Source: Whalleya microplaca
Taxonomy: Eukaryota > Ascomycota > Sordariomycetes > Xylariales > Xylariaceae
Reading direction: 5' to 3'
Assembly (NCBI GenBank): GCA_022497155.1
Contig: MU385736.1
Coordinates: forward strand, 434,001 to 498,000
Length of the DNA stretch: 64,000 nt
Within the stretch, counting starts at the first letter, position 1; every line of letters begins with the position of its first letter. Of this stretch, positions 10,701 to 23,500 are shown in pieces. The position numbers and the translations under genes are program-made. Below the pieces are notes generated by a model, which ran no database searches, was not told the origin of the DNA, and saw only the letters and a list, made by a program, of their open reading frames with translations.

Positions 10701-13700
10701 TTCGTTTAAAAAACGAGATGCTGATGAACCAATAGGCCTTTGCGGTTCGATCTCTTCATCCTCATCCGACTCATCAAGACCGTATGTTGTGAAGTGTTCG
10801 ACCGAGAAGGTCCACTCGCCAGTTTCCGCGTCGTAATTCTCGAACTTGGTATCAGGAATCCGCCTGAGCCGTTCAACGTGCTTAGCTAGCGAAATGGGAT
10901 TCCCCTTCTTTGATGAACGAGGCCAGGCATTTTCGAGCTTGATGATAGACGGTACATTCAATCCCTTGCCTACCGCGGGCTTCTTCGCAGCATTGGGATA
11001 CACAGTGGCACTTCGAGGAACCAGACGAACAGTGTTGTCAAAGATGTGGTCGAGATCAATAGTCGTTAAGTCGACTGGTACCTTGAACCTGACGTAGCCC
11101 ACACGATCGCGTCCGACGGTGAAATCGGCAACTTTCTGGCGCTGAACCCTATTCATGTTCTGGATTTCCTCTTTCGTGGGGGACATCCAATAGTCACCCG
11201 TCTCTCGATCACGAGGCACAGATGCTGAGCTTTGGGCTGGAGGCGACGCAACCTCCTCTTCGTGCACAACTGCCAACTCTTTACCCTTCACTTGCTCCAT
11301 GTTAGGGGTAGACGATGAGGAGTCGGCTTTGGTACCGTTAATACCGTTGGCGCCCTTTGGCCGGATGTAGCCTAACTGTTCCGCGCTGGGAGATTTGTTC
11401 GAGCCGTTTGGAGTCTCGTTCTCCTCGTTTGTCTCCGCATTGCTAGTATCAAAACTAACTCGTTTATTGAGCTTCCGGGAGCTGCTCGGAGTTTCCAGTA
11501 AGGGCTTGTCTTTGGTAGGAGTTGAGAACAGGTCACTACGCAAATCTTTGTTGATCACGAGTTTTTTGACGCTGCTATTGCCATGGAATCTCGATCCAGA
11601 ACTCGCTGAAAAGGCACCCGGGGCCAAAAGGCTGTCTTCGACGTTGAAATTTCGCCGGAGATTGCTCGTTGAAACACTCTTGCCGAGACTGCGAGATAGG
11701 CTACCGCCAAGCATGCTTTGCGACAGTGAACCCGGTGTACTAGCTGCGCTCGCGGGGCTATTCGGAGTGCCGTAAGTACTGTATGAGAAGCCGTATCCTC
11801 GCCTTTGTGGCGTGGTAAAACGAGAAGCGGAAGCGGGATTCAACTTGTAGTAAGGAAGAATTGACGGCCGCTTAGACTGTCTCTTATTCGTTGGCGTCGC
11901 AAGAGGGCCTGGGCTAGCAGCCTCGATGTTACCAATGTTGGCAAACAATAAGGACCCGTAGGCATTGGGATCATTGACACTAGCAAGAAGCGACGGCGTG
12001 CCCTGGTTCTGTGTGTTCCCGAACAGGGAGTTTCCCATGGTGCTATTCTGGGGTTGCTGTTGTGCGTTTGGGGTCCCCCAGGCTGAACCCTGCGCTTGGT
12101 TGTTCTGATTATTGAAGAGACTACCGGCGGTCGGCTGAGTACTGGTCCCAAACGCAGGCGGCTTCTGCTGATTTTGACCTAAAGTGCCAAATAACGAGCT
12201 AGCGCCTGGTTGCTGCTGCGTCTGGTTCTGATTGTTCTGTCCCAAACCACCGAATAGACTACTCCCTGTGTTGGTATTCTGGGCCGGGTTAGGCTGGCCG
12301 AACGCACCACCACCAGTAGCTGGCTTGCCGCCGAAGAGGTTAGATCCCGTCTGGTTGGTATTTGGCTGGCCGAAAGCGCCGGTGGTGTTGCCTGCGGTGT
12401 TAAAGAGACTACCACCACCAGTGCCACCAGTGTTGTTGTTGCCGGTGTTGGCAAATAGACTTGTTCCTGCCGGCTTCTGCTGGGTGGAGTTAAACAAACT
12501 ACCAGTAGGTTGTTGTTGGTTTTGAGTTCCGAAGCCACCACCTCCAAAGGCACCACCGGTGTTCTGCTGCTGATTTGTGTTGCCGAACATTCCACCGCCG
12601 GCGTTTTGATTGGTATTGTTGGCGGTATTGCCAAAGAGACCACTGCCGCCGGTGTTCGAGGCAGTATTTGTGCCGAAACCACCACCCGTAGTGTTTCCGC
12701 CAAAAAGGTTGCCTCCCGTATTTCCGGTATTGGTGTTATTCGCAGTACCGAAGCTGAAGCCTTTGTTCTGGTTGGTATTGTTGCTTCCAAACATGCTACC
12801 GCCTCCGGCGTTGTTGTTGTTCGCAGTTCCGAAAGCACTGGTGGTGTTTCCAGTGTTGCCGAAGGCGCTGCCGGTGTTAAATAGACTGCCAGTCTGAGCG
12901 GGTTGAGATGTCGGGGTGGCGCCAAACATGCTACCACCAGCAGTTGCTGGCTTATTCGCGAATAAATTACCGCCGCCCGAGCCGAATGCACCCGTGTTCG
13001 TGTTATTCTGCCCGAAACCACCAGAAGCCGGGGTACTAGTACCAAACATGCTGCCACCGGTATTTGTGTTGGTGTTGGTATTCGCAGCGCCGAAAGTGTT
13101 CGACGACTGGGTATTCGTACCGAACCCACCAAAATTGGAGCCGACCCCGAAAGCGCCCGCGCCTGCGACACCCCCAAAGCGACGGCCAGCTACATAATCA
13201 GCAAGTCTCAACTCTTCGGCGGACCACTTCTTGTAGGGGTCCTGAAACAGAACGCTCTGGAAAGAGTTTTGCGCAGAACTAGTGGCATTCTCTTTTTCCA
13301 CGAAGGGTTGGAAATTCGTAATACCGGCAGTGCCAGGAGGGTCGCCCACGGGTCCCAGAGATGTGCTGGCAGGGGCATTTGCTGCGTTGCCGAACCCGCC
13401 AAAGGCCGATCCGGTATTTGTGTTGTTCGGGGTGCCACTGCCGAAGAGGCCACCGGTCGTGCCGGTGTTGGTACTCCCAAAAGCCGGCTTGTTGGCATTT
13501 CCGAAGATCGACGTGCCGCCGCCGCCGCCGCCGCCGCCGAAAGGGCTAGACGTAGAGGTGGTATTGGTATTGTTGTTTGACCCGAAACCGCCGAAACCGC
13601 CTGAGGTTGCCGCACCAGAGCCAAACAGGCCACCACCGGTAGTAGTACCGGTAGTCGGCGTGCTACCGAATGTGGGTTTCGAGCCGAACCCACCGGTGTT

Positions 13701-14134
13701 GCTCGTTGATCCGAAACCACCTGTAGATAGATATATATGTTAGCGTCTTCATCGCGGCTAGTAATTGCAATCGAATGGAGATGTTGCGACAAAAAGAAAC
13801 ATGACGGCGCGTACCAGTAGCTGTGTTGGAACCGAACCCAGTCGTTCCACTGGAGCCGAACAGGTTCCCGCCGCCAGTATTGCTCGGCGTGCCGAAGGCG
13901 TTAGTATTGTTATTCGCGCCAAAACCTGACAAGACAGATCGAGGTTAACCGAATGTACAAAAAGAGAATGGGAACGAGGTATATTGAAACAAAGCAGGGA
14001 TGTCGATAAAACGTACCTGTATTGGTATTGGCGTTATTGCTACCAAAGCCACCACCGAATGCGCTCGGGGTGGTGTTATTATTGTTGGTGCCAAAGGCGC
14101 CGCCGCCACCACTCCCAAAGCCACCGAACGACAT
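7785..14134 (-). CDS. NUP145: Nup98-Nup96 nucleoporin precursor (Nup145/SonB type)
   Basis: Self-cleaving precursor of two nuclear-pore proteins, 1991 aa. Exons (minus): 14017-14134, 13815-13925, 13720-9999, 9873-9628, 9563-7785. Residues 1 to about 560 are FG/GLFG repeats rich in Asn/Gly/Thr, the permeability-barrier part. The autoproteolytic domain follows (about 915-1055: DYWMSPTKEEI.., GYVRFKVPVDL, GEWTFSVEHFTTYGLDE). The family cuts after the HF dipeptide; here the site is F1053|T1054, with Thr in place of the Ser known in human and yeast. The C-terminal product (938 aa) is the Nup96/Nup145C scaffold: acidic linker, then an alpha-solenoid through exons 4-5 that joins the Y-complex. Exon 5 begins with an internal ATG codon but is spliced in phase to exon 4. 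The repeats give false plus-strand ORFs. Confidence 0.95.
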
Positions 14135-16478
14135 GGTGTCGGCTGCTCGTGTAGAGGAAGCTTCCTAAGTCGGCGGGAGGCACGCAGACGGGTTGGTGAT
14201 AGAGAAAAGGCGCGTCGGACGCGTAGGTGAAGGTTGCGAGTGCGACGAGATTAGACGGGGGGAGACATGGAATACGGAGGGGGAGAGAGGGTATGGTCGG
14301 TCGCAGAGACGGACGAGGCAGTTGCCGCGAGCGGGCGTTGCGTTGGTCGGTCGGAGTGAAGAAGTGAGTATGGCGAAGAAGTATCGCGGACAAGGGCTCG
14401 ACGGGATTTTGCTGCGATCCGCGGTGTTGAGGCGAAGGGGGTCAGGAAGGTCGACGGGGGTATTATGCGATTCCTGTCAATGGAGTGCGGCAGATGCTCG
14501 AAAAAATAGACAAGAATGGTGGATGGAATGAAAAAGACCAATGAGAAAGAACAGGCACTGATTGATACCTGAGGGGAAAAGATTAAAGGTGTGCTGCGGA
14601 AAATATGCGTACTCGTGACTGAAGAGGGTAGCGTTGAGTAGCGGAAAGTGTATGGATGAAGTATGTGGTAGAGAGGTTGCGGCAGTGGTAGAGAATTGAC
14701 ACGGCTGGGCAAAAAAAAGTTGGGTAGGCAAGGAAGAAGGGCCACTCAAAAATCTGGTGGACCCGGACTGCCAAGACCACCTAAGGAGCTGACAGAATTG
14801 CTCGCGGTGGTACGCAGTAGCGAAAGTATGGGTCCGTACAGGTACACGCAGGTGGCTGTCAGTTGCCGAGGGCTGTCACCGCCACAGGTGTGCCAGGTAC
14901 GTACTGCCGTAGCCCTGGTAGCTTCACAAAGAAACGTAGGTACGCAGTGAGGTAGCTATTTCCTTGTGTATTCCGTACAACCTCAGGTTGGTTGGTTGGC
15001 TCAATGTTGGCAGGAGGTATCTAGGCAGTAGGTTACATAGACAGACAGGACACACCACCAAGCATAGATTGTTTCCCTGAGGATCAAATTGAGGAATTGG
15101 ATACAGGGTATTGTCAATATGCTATGTACCTCAAGACAACTACTCTGCACTAACGGGAACACCTTTTTTTACGCAGTATTGTGACTTTCCTCCTGCCTGA
15201 AGCGATGCAAGTAGCCGGTCTCGCCTCGAAATGTCTTTCTGCTGCGGTTTTTGTATGGTGCAAATGAGAAGGTCCCTGGTGGAAGTTGGTACCAGACAAT
15301 GGTGGGCGGTGGTTTAAGCTCTTATAGTTCTGAGTACATCGGGCTTTATCAGCTGAGCTGCGTTTTGTCATACTTGATTGTTAAGCAAGGCAGAATTTGG
15401 AGGTTGCTGCCTGAGGTAGGTAGCCAGCTAGCATCCATGTACCTAGGTATCCGTATTTCCTGGACGTAGCCCCCGGGTAGTTCAAGGAGCTTGGGCCATC
15501 GTGATGGGTGACCGTGTCTTGCACAGTTCCTCATGAGTTTCGCATACTGTCATTGATACTGTCTTTTCTCTGCCACTCCATTTTTGATGGGAGCTTTTAT
15601 GTATTATACCGTGTAATCCGTGTAATGTTCTCGCTTTTTTCTCGACGCGCCAGTCGCGACTTGTTCCATACATACTGCTGCTGCTGCTGCTGCTCTCCTG
15701 CCCCTCGGCCGCTCACCTTTTCGCGCTCTTTGTCAATCCCTGACGCGCCCGCCAATCATACAAAAGGTCTAGACAACTACCCTTACCTACCTACCTAACA
15801 CCAGCTACATAATAATACCCGGTAGCCACTCAATTGAAGTCCAACATCGCGGACGAGGTCCCCATTAAAATTGGCAGAAACATCTCGAGTCTTAATTCTC
15901 TTAATGAACACCTCGTAACAAGCTATTGGTACATCCACTGGGAGGCGGATTAAACTTACTACCCTCTACACTATCTAATCAAATCCCGTTGACCTCAATT
16001 GGGCGGATCGGGCTACTTATTCCTTTTGCAAGGGCTGAAGCGTTGCAGGCGTTTGGAGATCCCGAGCTCCCATTCTTTCCCTGGTATATACAGATCGCAT
16101 ACCGCGGTGAAGCGATTAGCAGACGATATCACGCCTGTCTTCTTGCTCCATTGGATATATTTTCTTGCCGGTATAATCGCATACACACGACCACCTCACC
16201 CTTGCTTCGAAGCACCTGGTGCCACTCGTCGCCCCTTTCACCGTCTTCTCACTTTCAGTTCCAGACCGACTACACGCCGCAAAACTCGAAGTACTACACT
16301 CGTGTACTAAAGGGGGCTTCAGCAACTTCAATTGCCATTATATACGATCAGCTTGTATTTCCTGTATACAACCATCATACCTACAAGAGAAAAAGGGAGA
16401 ACCTCGCGTCCAAGCGCTAGCGCGAAAGCAGCCCTCCCCCCCGAGCTGCGCGCGCGACACACCTACACGACCACGGGG
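14135..16478. other. Intergenic region between divergent Nup98-Nup96 and centrin genes
   Basis: Shared promoter region of 2.3 kb. Contains pyrimidine-rich sequence on the nucleoporin side, a (CTG)6 run at about 15675-15693 and TACC repeats near 15785. Long ORFs on either strand lack family motifs. No RNA gene seen. Confidence 0.5.
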
Positions 16479-17275
16479 ATGAACAACTACGCCAGCAGCA
16501 GCATGAACATGAACGAGTATGCCGGGACGAGCATGCACAGGGCCGGCTCGTCGAGGCCCGTGGGTTCGCGTTTCGGGCCGGCAGCCACGATACGGAACCA
16601 GGAGCAGGTGGAACCCTGGGACCAGATCAGCGAGGAGCACCGCAACGAGATCAACGACTGCGTAAGTGACATGTTCCCCAGCCCAAGCTTTCGCTCTCCC
16701 GCCCTCCAACCCCCGACGGCAGCGCGGATCCGTGAGAGGCGGGAGGAAGCAATAGAAAGAAAAGACGAGACCGGCTGGCTAACCCATTACCCGCGGCCCT
16801 GCAGTTCCACCTCTTCGACATGAACAAGGACGACCAGCTCGACTTCAGCGAGTTCCGATACGCGCTGCAGGCGCTAGGCTTCTCTCACCTATCGCGGGCG
16901 GACCTAATCAGCGCCTTCAAATCGGCAGCGCACGCGCGCGCGAACTGGACGCCCCTCCCCACGCTCCCGAACCAACCACCACCCTCCAGCACCCCCGGCG
17001 TCGTGGACCTGCGGCTCTCGCGCGAGGGCTTCCAGGCGCTGGCGGCCAAGTACGTGGCGGGGCGCGACCCGCGCGAGGAGCTGCTGAAGACGTTCGGGCT
17101 GTTCGACAAGGGCGGGCGCGGCGTCGTCACCGTCGACGACCTGCGCGCCGTCGTCAAGGAGCTCGGCGAGGACGTCCCCGACGCCGAGCTGCATAGCATG
17201 ATCGATCAGTTCGATGTTGAGGGCAAGGGCGGCGTCAGCCGCGAGGAGTTCCTCGGTATCTTCCTCGATAGGTGA
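16479..17275 (+). CDS. CDC31: Centrin (Cdc31-like EF-hand protein)
   Basis: Calcium-binding protein of the spindle pole body/centrosome, 217 aa; in fungi it also joins the nuclear-pore export complex. Exons 16479-16661 and 16805-17275 (143-nt intron, GTAAGT..CTGCAG). The N-terminus is a disordered Ser/Met/Asn-rich tail of about 45 residues. EF-hand 1 (FDMNKDDQLDFSEF) has all calcium ligands. EF-hand 2 is lost: its loop region carries a Pro/Thr-rich insert (WTPLPTLPNQPPPSSTPG). EF-hand 3 (FDKGGRGVVTVDDL) and 4 (FDVEGKGGVSREEF) are degenerate at several ligand positions. The protein is longer than usual centrins (about 160-200 aa), mostly because of the tail and insert. The coding part of exon 2 is strikingly GC-rich compared with its flanks. 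Family is clear; true ortholog versus divergent centrin-like paralog is less so. Confidence 0.85.
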
Positions 17276-18675
17276 TGATGATGATGGCACGGTCTCGTCG
17301 CGGGATGAGATGACCGACGCTGTTCGACCGATGACGACGATGACGGGATCTGAGTCTCGAGTCCGGGTCCAAGTCCGTAGGTCTAGGTCTACTTACCTGC
17401 TTCGTTCATCGATCGGTTAGTTGAAAGAGGCCTGCTTGTGAGACCCGGTGGTGAGAAGGGACAGGCCAAGCAGGAAACAAAGCCACCGCGCGGAAGATAC
17501 CCATTGGAGCTCGACCTACGTCCCTAGGTTAGATAGGTCTTAATACGCCAAGCTCCAGGAGAAGAAAACCCAAGCGGCAAGTCGAGAGGAGGAGGAAGAA
17601 GGTCAGTCTAGCAAAGCCGAGCGAGAGCTATGAAAGAAAGGAGCAAGAGAAAGCAAGCATGTGGAAGAAAGAAGCGTTCTAGTCATACTATGCAAGATAC
17701 CCCATTATTCGCAGTACTTGAGTCACTGGTTCATTTCAATCAAGGCTCCTCCCCATGAAGCGTTCTGGAAGAGAAGAGAAGAGAGATTTGTATATACCAC
17801 TTTGCGTACACTTGTGTTGTCATTAGTTTTCCACCTAGTTGCACTACTACTACTAGCAGGATCCTCAAAAGCCTGGTTATTATTCATTTTTGCATGGCAT
17901 TGCGTCAAGGACAGGCAAGATGGAAGGAGGGCGGTTTCGGCGTTTATAGGGCACGGCATGGAAAGCAGGACAGAGCGGCGTATGTATCAAGCACATTACA
18001 TTGGTAGTTTAGGCACCTAGGCAAGCAACAAGCAAAAGGGGCGCATCATCATCAAGGTTGATTGGTTGTTTGGAATTGAATAAACCAAGTTATTTTTTTT
18101 TCTTTCTTTCTCACTTTTTAGTTTGGTTTGGTTGGTGATCTCTCTCACTATAATCGATTACCCCCCTGATCCTGATCTCTCTGTCTGAATCGCCGCGTGA
18201 TATACATAGAAGAGGTTTTGTTTTCCAGTTCGTCCAGTACTGTGGCCACTACTTCAGAACTACTACTGCCTGCCTGCCTGCCTGCCTGTCTGTCTGCTAG
18301 CTGCTGCGTCTCCGTCGAATGAAGGAATTTCTTTTTTTCACCACAGCCTCTCACGTAGAAAGTAAGAATAGAGGCGAAAAGCATTTCCAGGAAGCGAGGC
18401 ACACACACACACACACACCATGACACCCTACGCCCAGAAGATTCGCTTTCTCGCAACGATTCGACAAAGCCAGCCTTCCTTCCTTCAACTATCTACCGTC
18501 AGAGAAGTACAACCGCAGGGCAGCGTCTGAGAGAGCCAAACCCAAGGTTTCAGTGAAGCCTGGGGTAAATATCTCCCGCCCCCCGGAAGAATGCATGCGA
18601 AATGTTTTAAAGTAACTTTAATGGCGGAGCATACGCGGTCTGCACCGCATATATTTCCTTGAAAAAGGGGAGAGT
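17276..18675. other. Intergenic region between centrin and epsin 3' ends
   Basis: Convergent 3' flanks. Carries a (TGCC)n/(TGTC)n microsatellite at about 18266-18297 and an (AC)10 run at 18400-18419. No gene recognised. Confidence 0.5.
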
Positions 18676-20587
18676 CTAGAATTGGATGAGATCTTGTCCT
18701 TGGTTGCTGTTCTGCTGCTGTGGTCGTGACGCGAACGGGTTGCTCCCGCCGCCGTACCCGTTCATGCCGTTCATACCCGCAGGACCGGTAGCTGCAGGCA
18801 TCTGGTTACCATATGATACTGTCGGCATGCCGGTAAATTGTGACCGGAGGAAAGGGTTGTTTCCAGTCGCGTTCGCCGTCAATGTATTTGCATTGGCACC
18901 AGCCGAGTTGACGAACGTACCAGGGGCCGTATGCTGAGCGGGAATACGGAGATCGCCGGTATTTCCAAAAGTGTCCATGCCGTCACCACTAGCGAGGAGG
19001 GCATTGAGCTTCTGTTCGTGTTCGTTCATTGGTTTCTGAGGTTGCGAGGGTTGACTGAAGGAAGGCTGAGGTTGAGGTTGAGGTGAGGGTGTGAATGTCT
19101 GGAGCGTCTTCTGTTCCGGAAGACTTTGTAGGTTAAGACTGGGCATAGGCGGTGCCTTGGCTGTTTGAGGGCGCCCAAAGCCACTGGCGAAAGGATTGTT
19201 TGACCCCGTCTGCATGGGCTTGAGTGACTGGGTCTGGTTGTTATTGTTGTTAGAAGCCCAAGGGTTGTTGCTACCAGGCTGGGCAACTGGTTCCGGAGAA
19301 GCGGTTGGTTGAGGCTGGAATTGTTGGGTTTGCGCGTATGGATTATATCCAGTTGGCTGCATTTGGAACTGCTGAGGCTGAGGCTGGTTGTTTTGTTGTC
19401 CATACGGATCATACATGCCCGTCGGCTGGGGTTGGTTGAAGCCGTTGGTGTACCCATTATTGGGGAAGCCATTGTTGGTATTATATCCGTTGTTCTGGAA
19501 GCCGGTATACCCATTGTTCATATATCCAGTCGGCTGCGGCTGCATCATCTGGCTCTGATCGATGGGGTTCCCAAGCCAATCAACATTGCTACCCTGCTGA
19601 TATCCCATGTTCATGCCAGTTGGCTGAGGCACGTGGCTCGGAGCAGGATCGTCGTCGAAGAGAGAGCTGGCATTGCTGTCTTCTAAGTCTCGTCGCCGTC
19701 GCTCTTCCTCCTCTTTGCTGAGCTTGATGGCCTTTGCCAAATCGTCATCATCCTCTCCAGCTCCTGATCGGCTCTCACGTTTCCTGCGGTCTTCTTCCTC
19801 TTGGTGCTTGCTCGCCTCGATCGCCAACTTATACTCAGGATCATCCTCGTCCGTGCTGTATCGTCGAGAACGCTGGCGCCGTGCTGCTGGAAGTGTCGAC
19901 CCTTCCGGAGCGAATTCTTCGATGCCTGTTACACGAGACTTCCAGGTTTTTCGATCAGTCCGCTCAACGCGGAGTCTCTCCTCGTCTACAAGCAGAGCAG
20001 TCAATTCCTTTGCAGCGACACGGACTGCAGAATCTTTAGCAACAGCATCTTAGATATCATGCTGAAACACTCACCATTTTGTCCCACGTCGCGGCCATCT
20101 TCATCGATGTACATGAACTCTCGCAATGTCTTGATGATATATATGTTCTTGCGTGCCCAGGTGACTATCATTTCGGAACCCTCGTGTAGGCAATAATCTA
20201 ACACTTTGAGGGCCTTTAAGACGTGTCGCCAATTCTTGCCTTTATCGTTCAGACGCTTGTCGAGCATATCAACAATATCGTAAAACTCCGTTGACCTGGG
20301 ATATCAATTAGAAAATGCAAGGTGGCTCGAGTCATGGTCGTTCGGCAAAAGCATACGAATTGTAGGTTAATTGAGCGATCTCGCTCATCTGCGTTCCCGT
20401 CGGGCCCCATGGGTCATTACTTGTCGCTGTAGGAAAACCATCAGTATTCAAACTCCAATCGAGAAGCAAAATGCAGCGTAGCGGCAAGGTGTTGTGATGC
20501 TGGGGTGTACCGACCTTCGCGCACTTTGACCTGGCAAGTAGAGTAACCCTTGGTGACATTTTTCACACTTCTCATAACCTTCGACAT
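18676..20587 (-). CDS. ENT1: Epsin (ENTH domain endocytic adaptor, Ent1/Ent2)
   Basis: Clathrin adaptor that binds PIP2 at the plasma membrane and ubiquitinated cargo, 578 aa. Exons (minus): 20515-20587, 20357-20426, 20075-20295, 18676-20048. The ENTH domain fills exons 1-3 and the start of 4 (VMRSVKNVTKGYS.., ATSNDPWGPTGTQMSEIAQ, YDIVDMLDKRLNDKGKNWRH, VLKALKVLDYCLHEGSE). Two ubiquitin-interacting motifs follow (PEYKLAIEASKHQ at about 193; DDLAKAIKLSKEEE at about 223). The Gln/Asn/Pro-rich tail has many QPTG motifs, four NPF motifs for EH-domain partners (NNPFASGF, NNPFLRSQ, SNPFASRP and one more variant) and a C-terminal clathrin-box-like DLIQF. The domain order is that of yeast Ent1/2. Divergent region upstream is long and empty. 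Confidence 0.95.
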
Positions 20588-23500
20588 GATGCCGGTGTTG
20601 TCGGAAGACGGGAGGTAATACGCAAAGTGATATGCAGGTGTGGATTATTTCGGAGAGACGGGAGATGCAGTTCGTTGGATTGCTGGGTGATGAGTCGTGG
20701 GCGCAAACAAGAAGCGCAATCCAGCCAGTGGATTGACTCTTAAGTGTCAACGAAACAGCGACGGACGCGCGCGATCTGCAGGGGAAGACGAGGGACTATT
20801 CGCCGAGTTCAGGTCGGATCTTGAGGGATCTTTGGGCTGCGACTCGTATTGACGGCAGCGACGGGAGGACTTCCAATACGTGGAAGGGGGATGGATGGGC
20901 GAGAGAGAGAGAGGGAGTTGGTATGTATGGAAGAAGGAGATTAGAGATAGGATGTAATGAGGTTGGGAGGGGAGCCCAGCTGTACTTCGAGCGACATCAA
21001 TCGAAGACGGCGTAATGGTGGGCCTTGGCAGTGAATGATGATGACCTGGAATGGGAATGGGGATGGGGATGGGACGGGCTGGGCAGTTCTGAAGTCCTCT
21101 GAACTAATAAATAACTAATAAGTTATGTATGTTATGTATGCACTGCTAGTGAGTCTACCGCAGTAAGAAAACCCGACGGCGTTTCCTCGGCAGAGGAGGC
21201 GACGTATCTTCAATATTACTGTAAAGGAAGAAATGTATGTATATGTAAAAGGAAAGAGGCTTGTCCTCTTGAAGAACATTAATAAGATGAATTGTGAAGG
21301 ACTAACGGTTAGTTGTCTACAAAAAAGTACATATCTTAGGTAAGGTAGTCTGCCAGTGCAACCTGTCAGTACTTTGTTACTAATTAGTTCAGGGGAAATT
21401 TCAATTTTAATTACCACTCTGATTGAACGTTGGAGAAGAAACAACCTTTTCCTGGCGTGCTTGCATGTAGGTAAGGATCTCAGGAACATTGAACTTCCAG
21501 CTTGTGGCAGACACAGGTAGGCTAGGAAGGTATGTCTCCAGAGTTTATCTCTACATATCAGCTGTCTACTTATTTAGTAACTAGGTACATACATACATAC
21601 ATACATACATGCATCCTGTCCTGTGGCTAACAGGTTTGAATCTAACGTCCTCAGGTTCTGAGGGGTGGCCAATGTGACGCGGCAGAAGCATCAGCAGATG
21701 GCTGATGGCTGATGGCTGTGTTACAGCGCTTAGCGTGCTGCATGGGCCCTCTAATTCTTTCCATCTAGAAGCCTTTCCTACCTAGGCTGCTGGGCTGCTG
21801 GGCTGCTAGGCTGCTAGGCGGCTTAGCTACCGCAAACCGTCACCGCATTCGTCTGGTCTTGAGTGACGTAATAGGTGGAGTCATCAATTCAACAACTTCA
21901 ACGTTTCACTCATGCAAATGCCAAACAGGTTCATGTCCATCTGTACAAGTGACCTGCACAATATCTGCATACACCATCCATGTACATACCCTCGTACATA
22001 CCTAGGTTACCTAGTATTCTGTAAGTATGCATGTGATACGTGCGCCTGTGAGTGAAACAGGCAGACAATCATGCACACCATACATGAATGACCTTGTTTG
22101 CTTTTGTTACGGTCGTTCAGTCTGTTCTCAACGCCTTCTCTGGATATGCCCGGTGAATACATGACTCAAGATGAAGCCGTGTCAGCACTATTAGCCTATG
22201 TGTTCTCTAGCACAATTAGTTCTCCGAATAGGAAAGGGGTAGGATATGCGCTGATTGAAGCAAAGCCCACTGCTTTCTCTTGGCCGATAGTGTTTGGAGG
22301 ATATTGATGAGTGCTATACCTATTGATCAAATCAGTATTGATAGGCAATCGAAAAAAAACATATACGCTCCAGTGCTTATAGTACTCTCTGAAACCAGAA
22401 CTCACAGCGTTAATTTCGCAGCAACAGGCCATCATATGGCCTCGTCAACAAGATTTACCGATGGCGCGCTGAGTATCTCCTACAAGGCCATCGTTCAGGG
22501 GAGATCGTACGTTGAATAGGTGGTTCAGCTACGCCACAACGGCTGCGTATCGTCCATGAATTCATTTATGACACTGATTTTGAGACAGGTCAATTCTCAA
22601 GTCTTGCCTGTGTCTCTAGTCTGTCCAATACTGGGAGAGAAGAAACGGCAAGAGGCTACCGGTATGGGCAGGCAAATAACTCGGCTCATGCCGGGTGTTA
22701 TGGCATCATCAGTCTACCCTTGATTGTCACACGAGGAGAGACTTATCTTTGTACGAGAAATGGACCTCGCATTCCAGGCCTGTTGGCAAATCTAACTTCC
22801 AGAAGATCATCTCATAGGCGAACTTCTCGCTGCAACAACGGATAGTCGAGTTGTTCTCAAGGTTGGACCCGATCGACACACCAGCTTCGGTGGCCTATTC
22901 CGTTCTGTGCGGGAGTGCCTCCGAGCCTATATCCGGACCTTCTTCCTCGCCCCCGAAAAGCAACTCGGCATCGAAGAGTATAAAGAGTGGTTCCGGGGGG
23001 CACAGCAGGGACCTCGTCGACAACCGCATACATACACATCATTCCTAGAGTAGTTTAGGTTCGGCCTCTTCATGAAGCCTGGATAGAGGCCTAAGACTAA
23101 TACGATGACGAGAAGCAGCAATTCTGAGGAGAAATCATTCGAGTTGTTGAGGGCATCTCGAACGAGTATTCAAACTGATGGCAAGTCAGCAGACATAAGA
23201 CTCAATACCCAAAGGACAGCATCTCGTAGATGGTAGATTCTCCTGGATAAGCATTGAACCTTTCGGTTAGCCTCGAGATGTTCCGATTAGGAATATGAAA
23301 GAGGTCAGACAGTTCAATGGAGCTAACTCGCGGCTTATTGATACAACATTTAAGAAATTCTATGATTGGCCATGGGAGGTCATCGTAAGAGGAGACAGAG
23401 GCACTACGTCAGCAAGGCTCCTTGATGGGGACGAACTAACACTTAGAAGCAAGTCTAACGCAATATACAGTTACGGGATAGCTTCAGAAATGCCGGAGCC

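Noticed and set aside
12179..13177. Long alternate-frame ORF inside the FG-repeat exon of the Nup98-Nup96 gene
   Set aside because: Shadow of the repeat-rich true frame; the FG frame has the recognisable GLFG motifs and splice continuity.
13269..13743. Plus-strand Pro/Ala-rich ORFs opposite the nucleoporin
   Set aside because: Antisense of Gly/Asn/Phe-rich FG repeats; composition is a mirror of the coding strand.
14251..14745. 164-codon minus-strand ORF upstream of the nucleoporin start
   Set aside because: Ser/Thr/Pro-rich translation of a pyrimidine-rich leader, no domain, no splice link to the nucleoporin frame.
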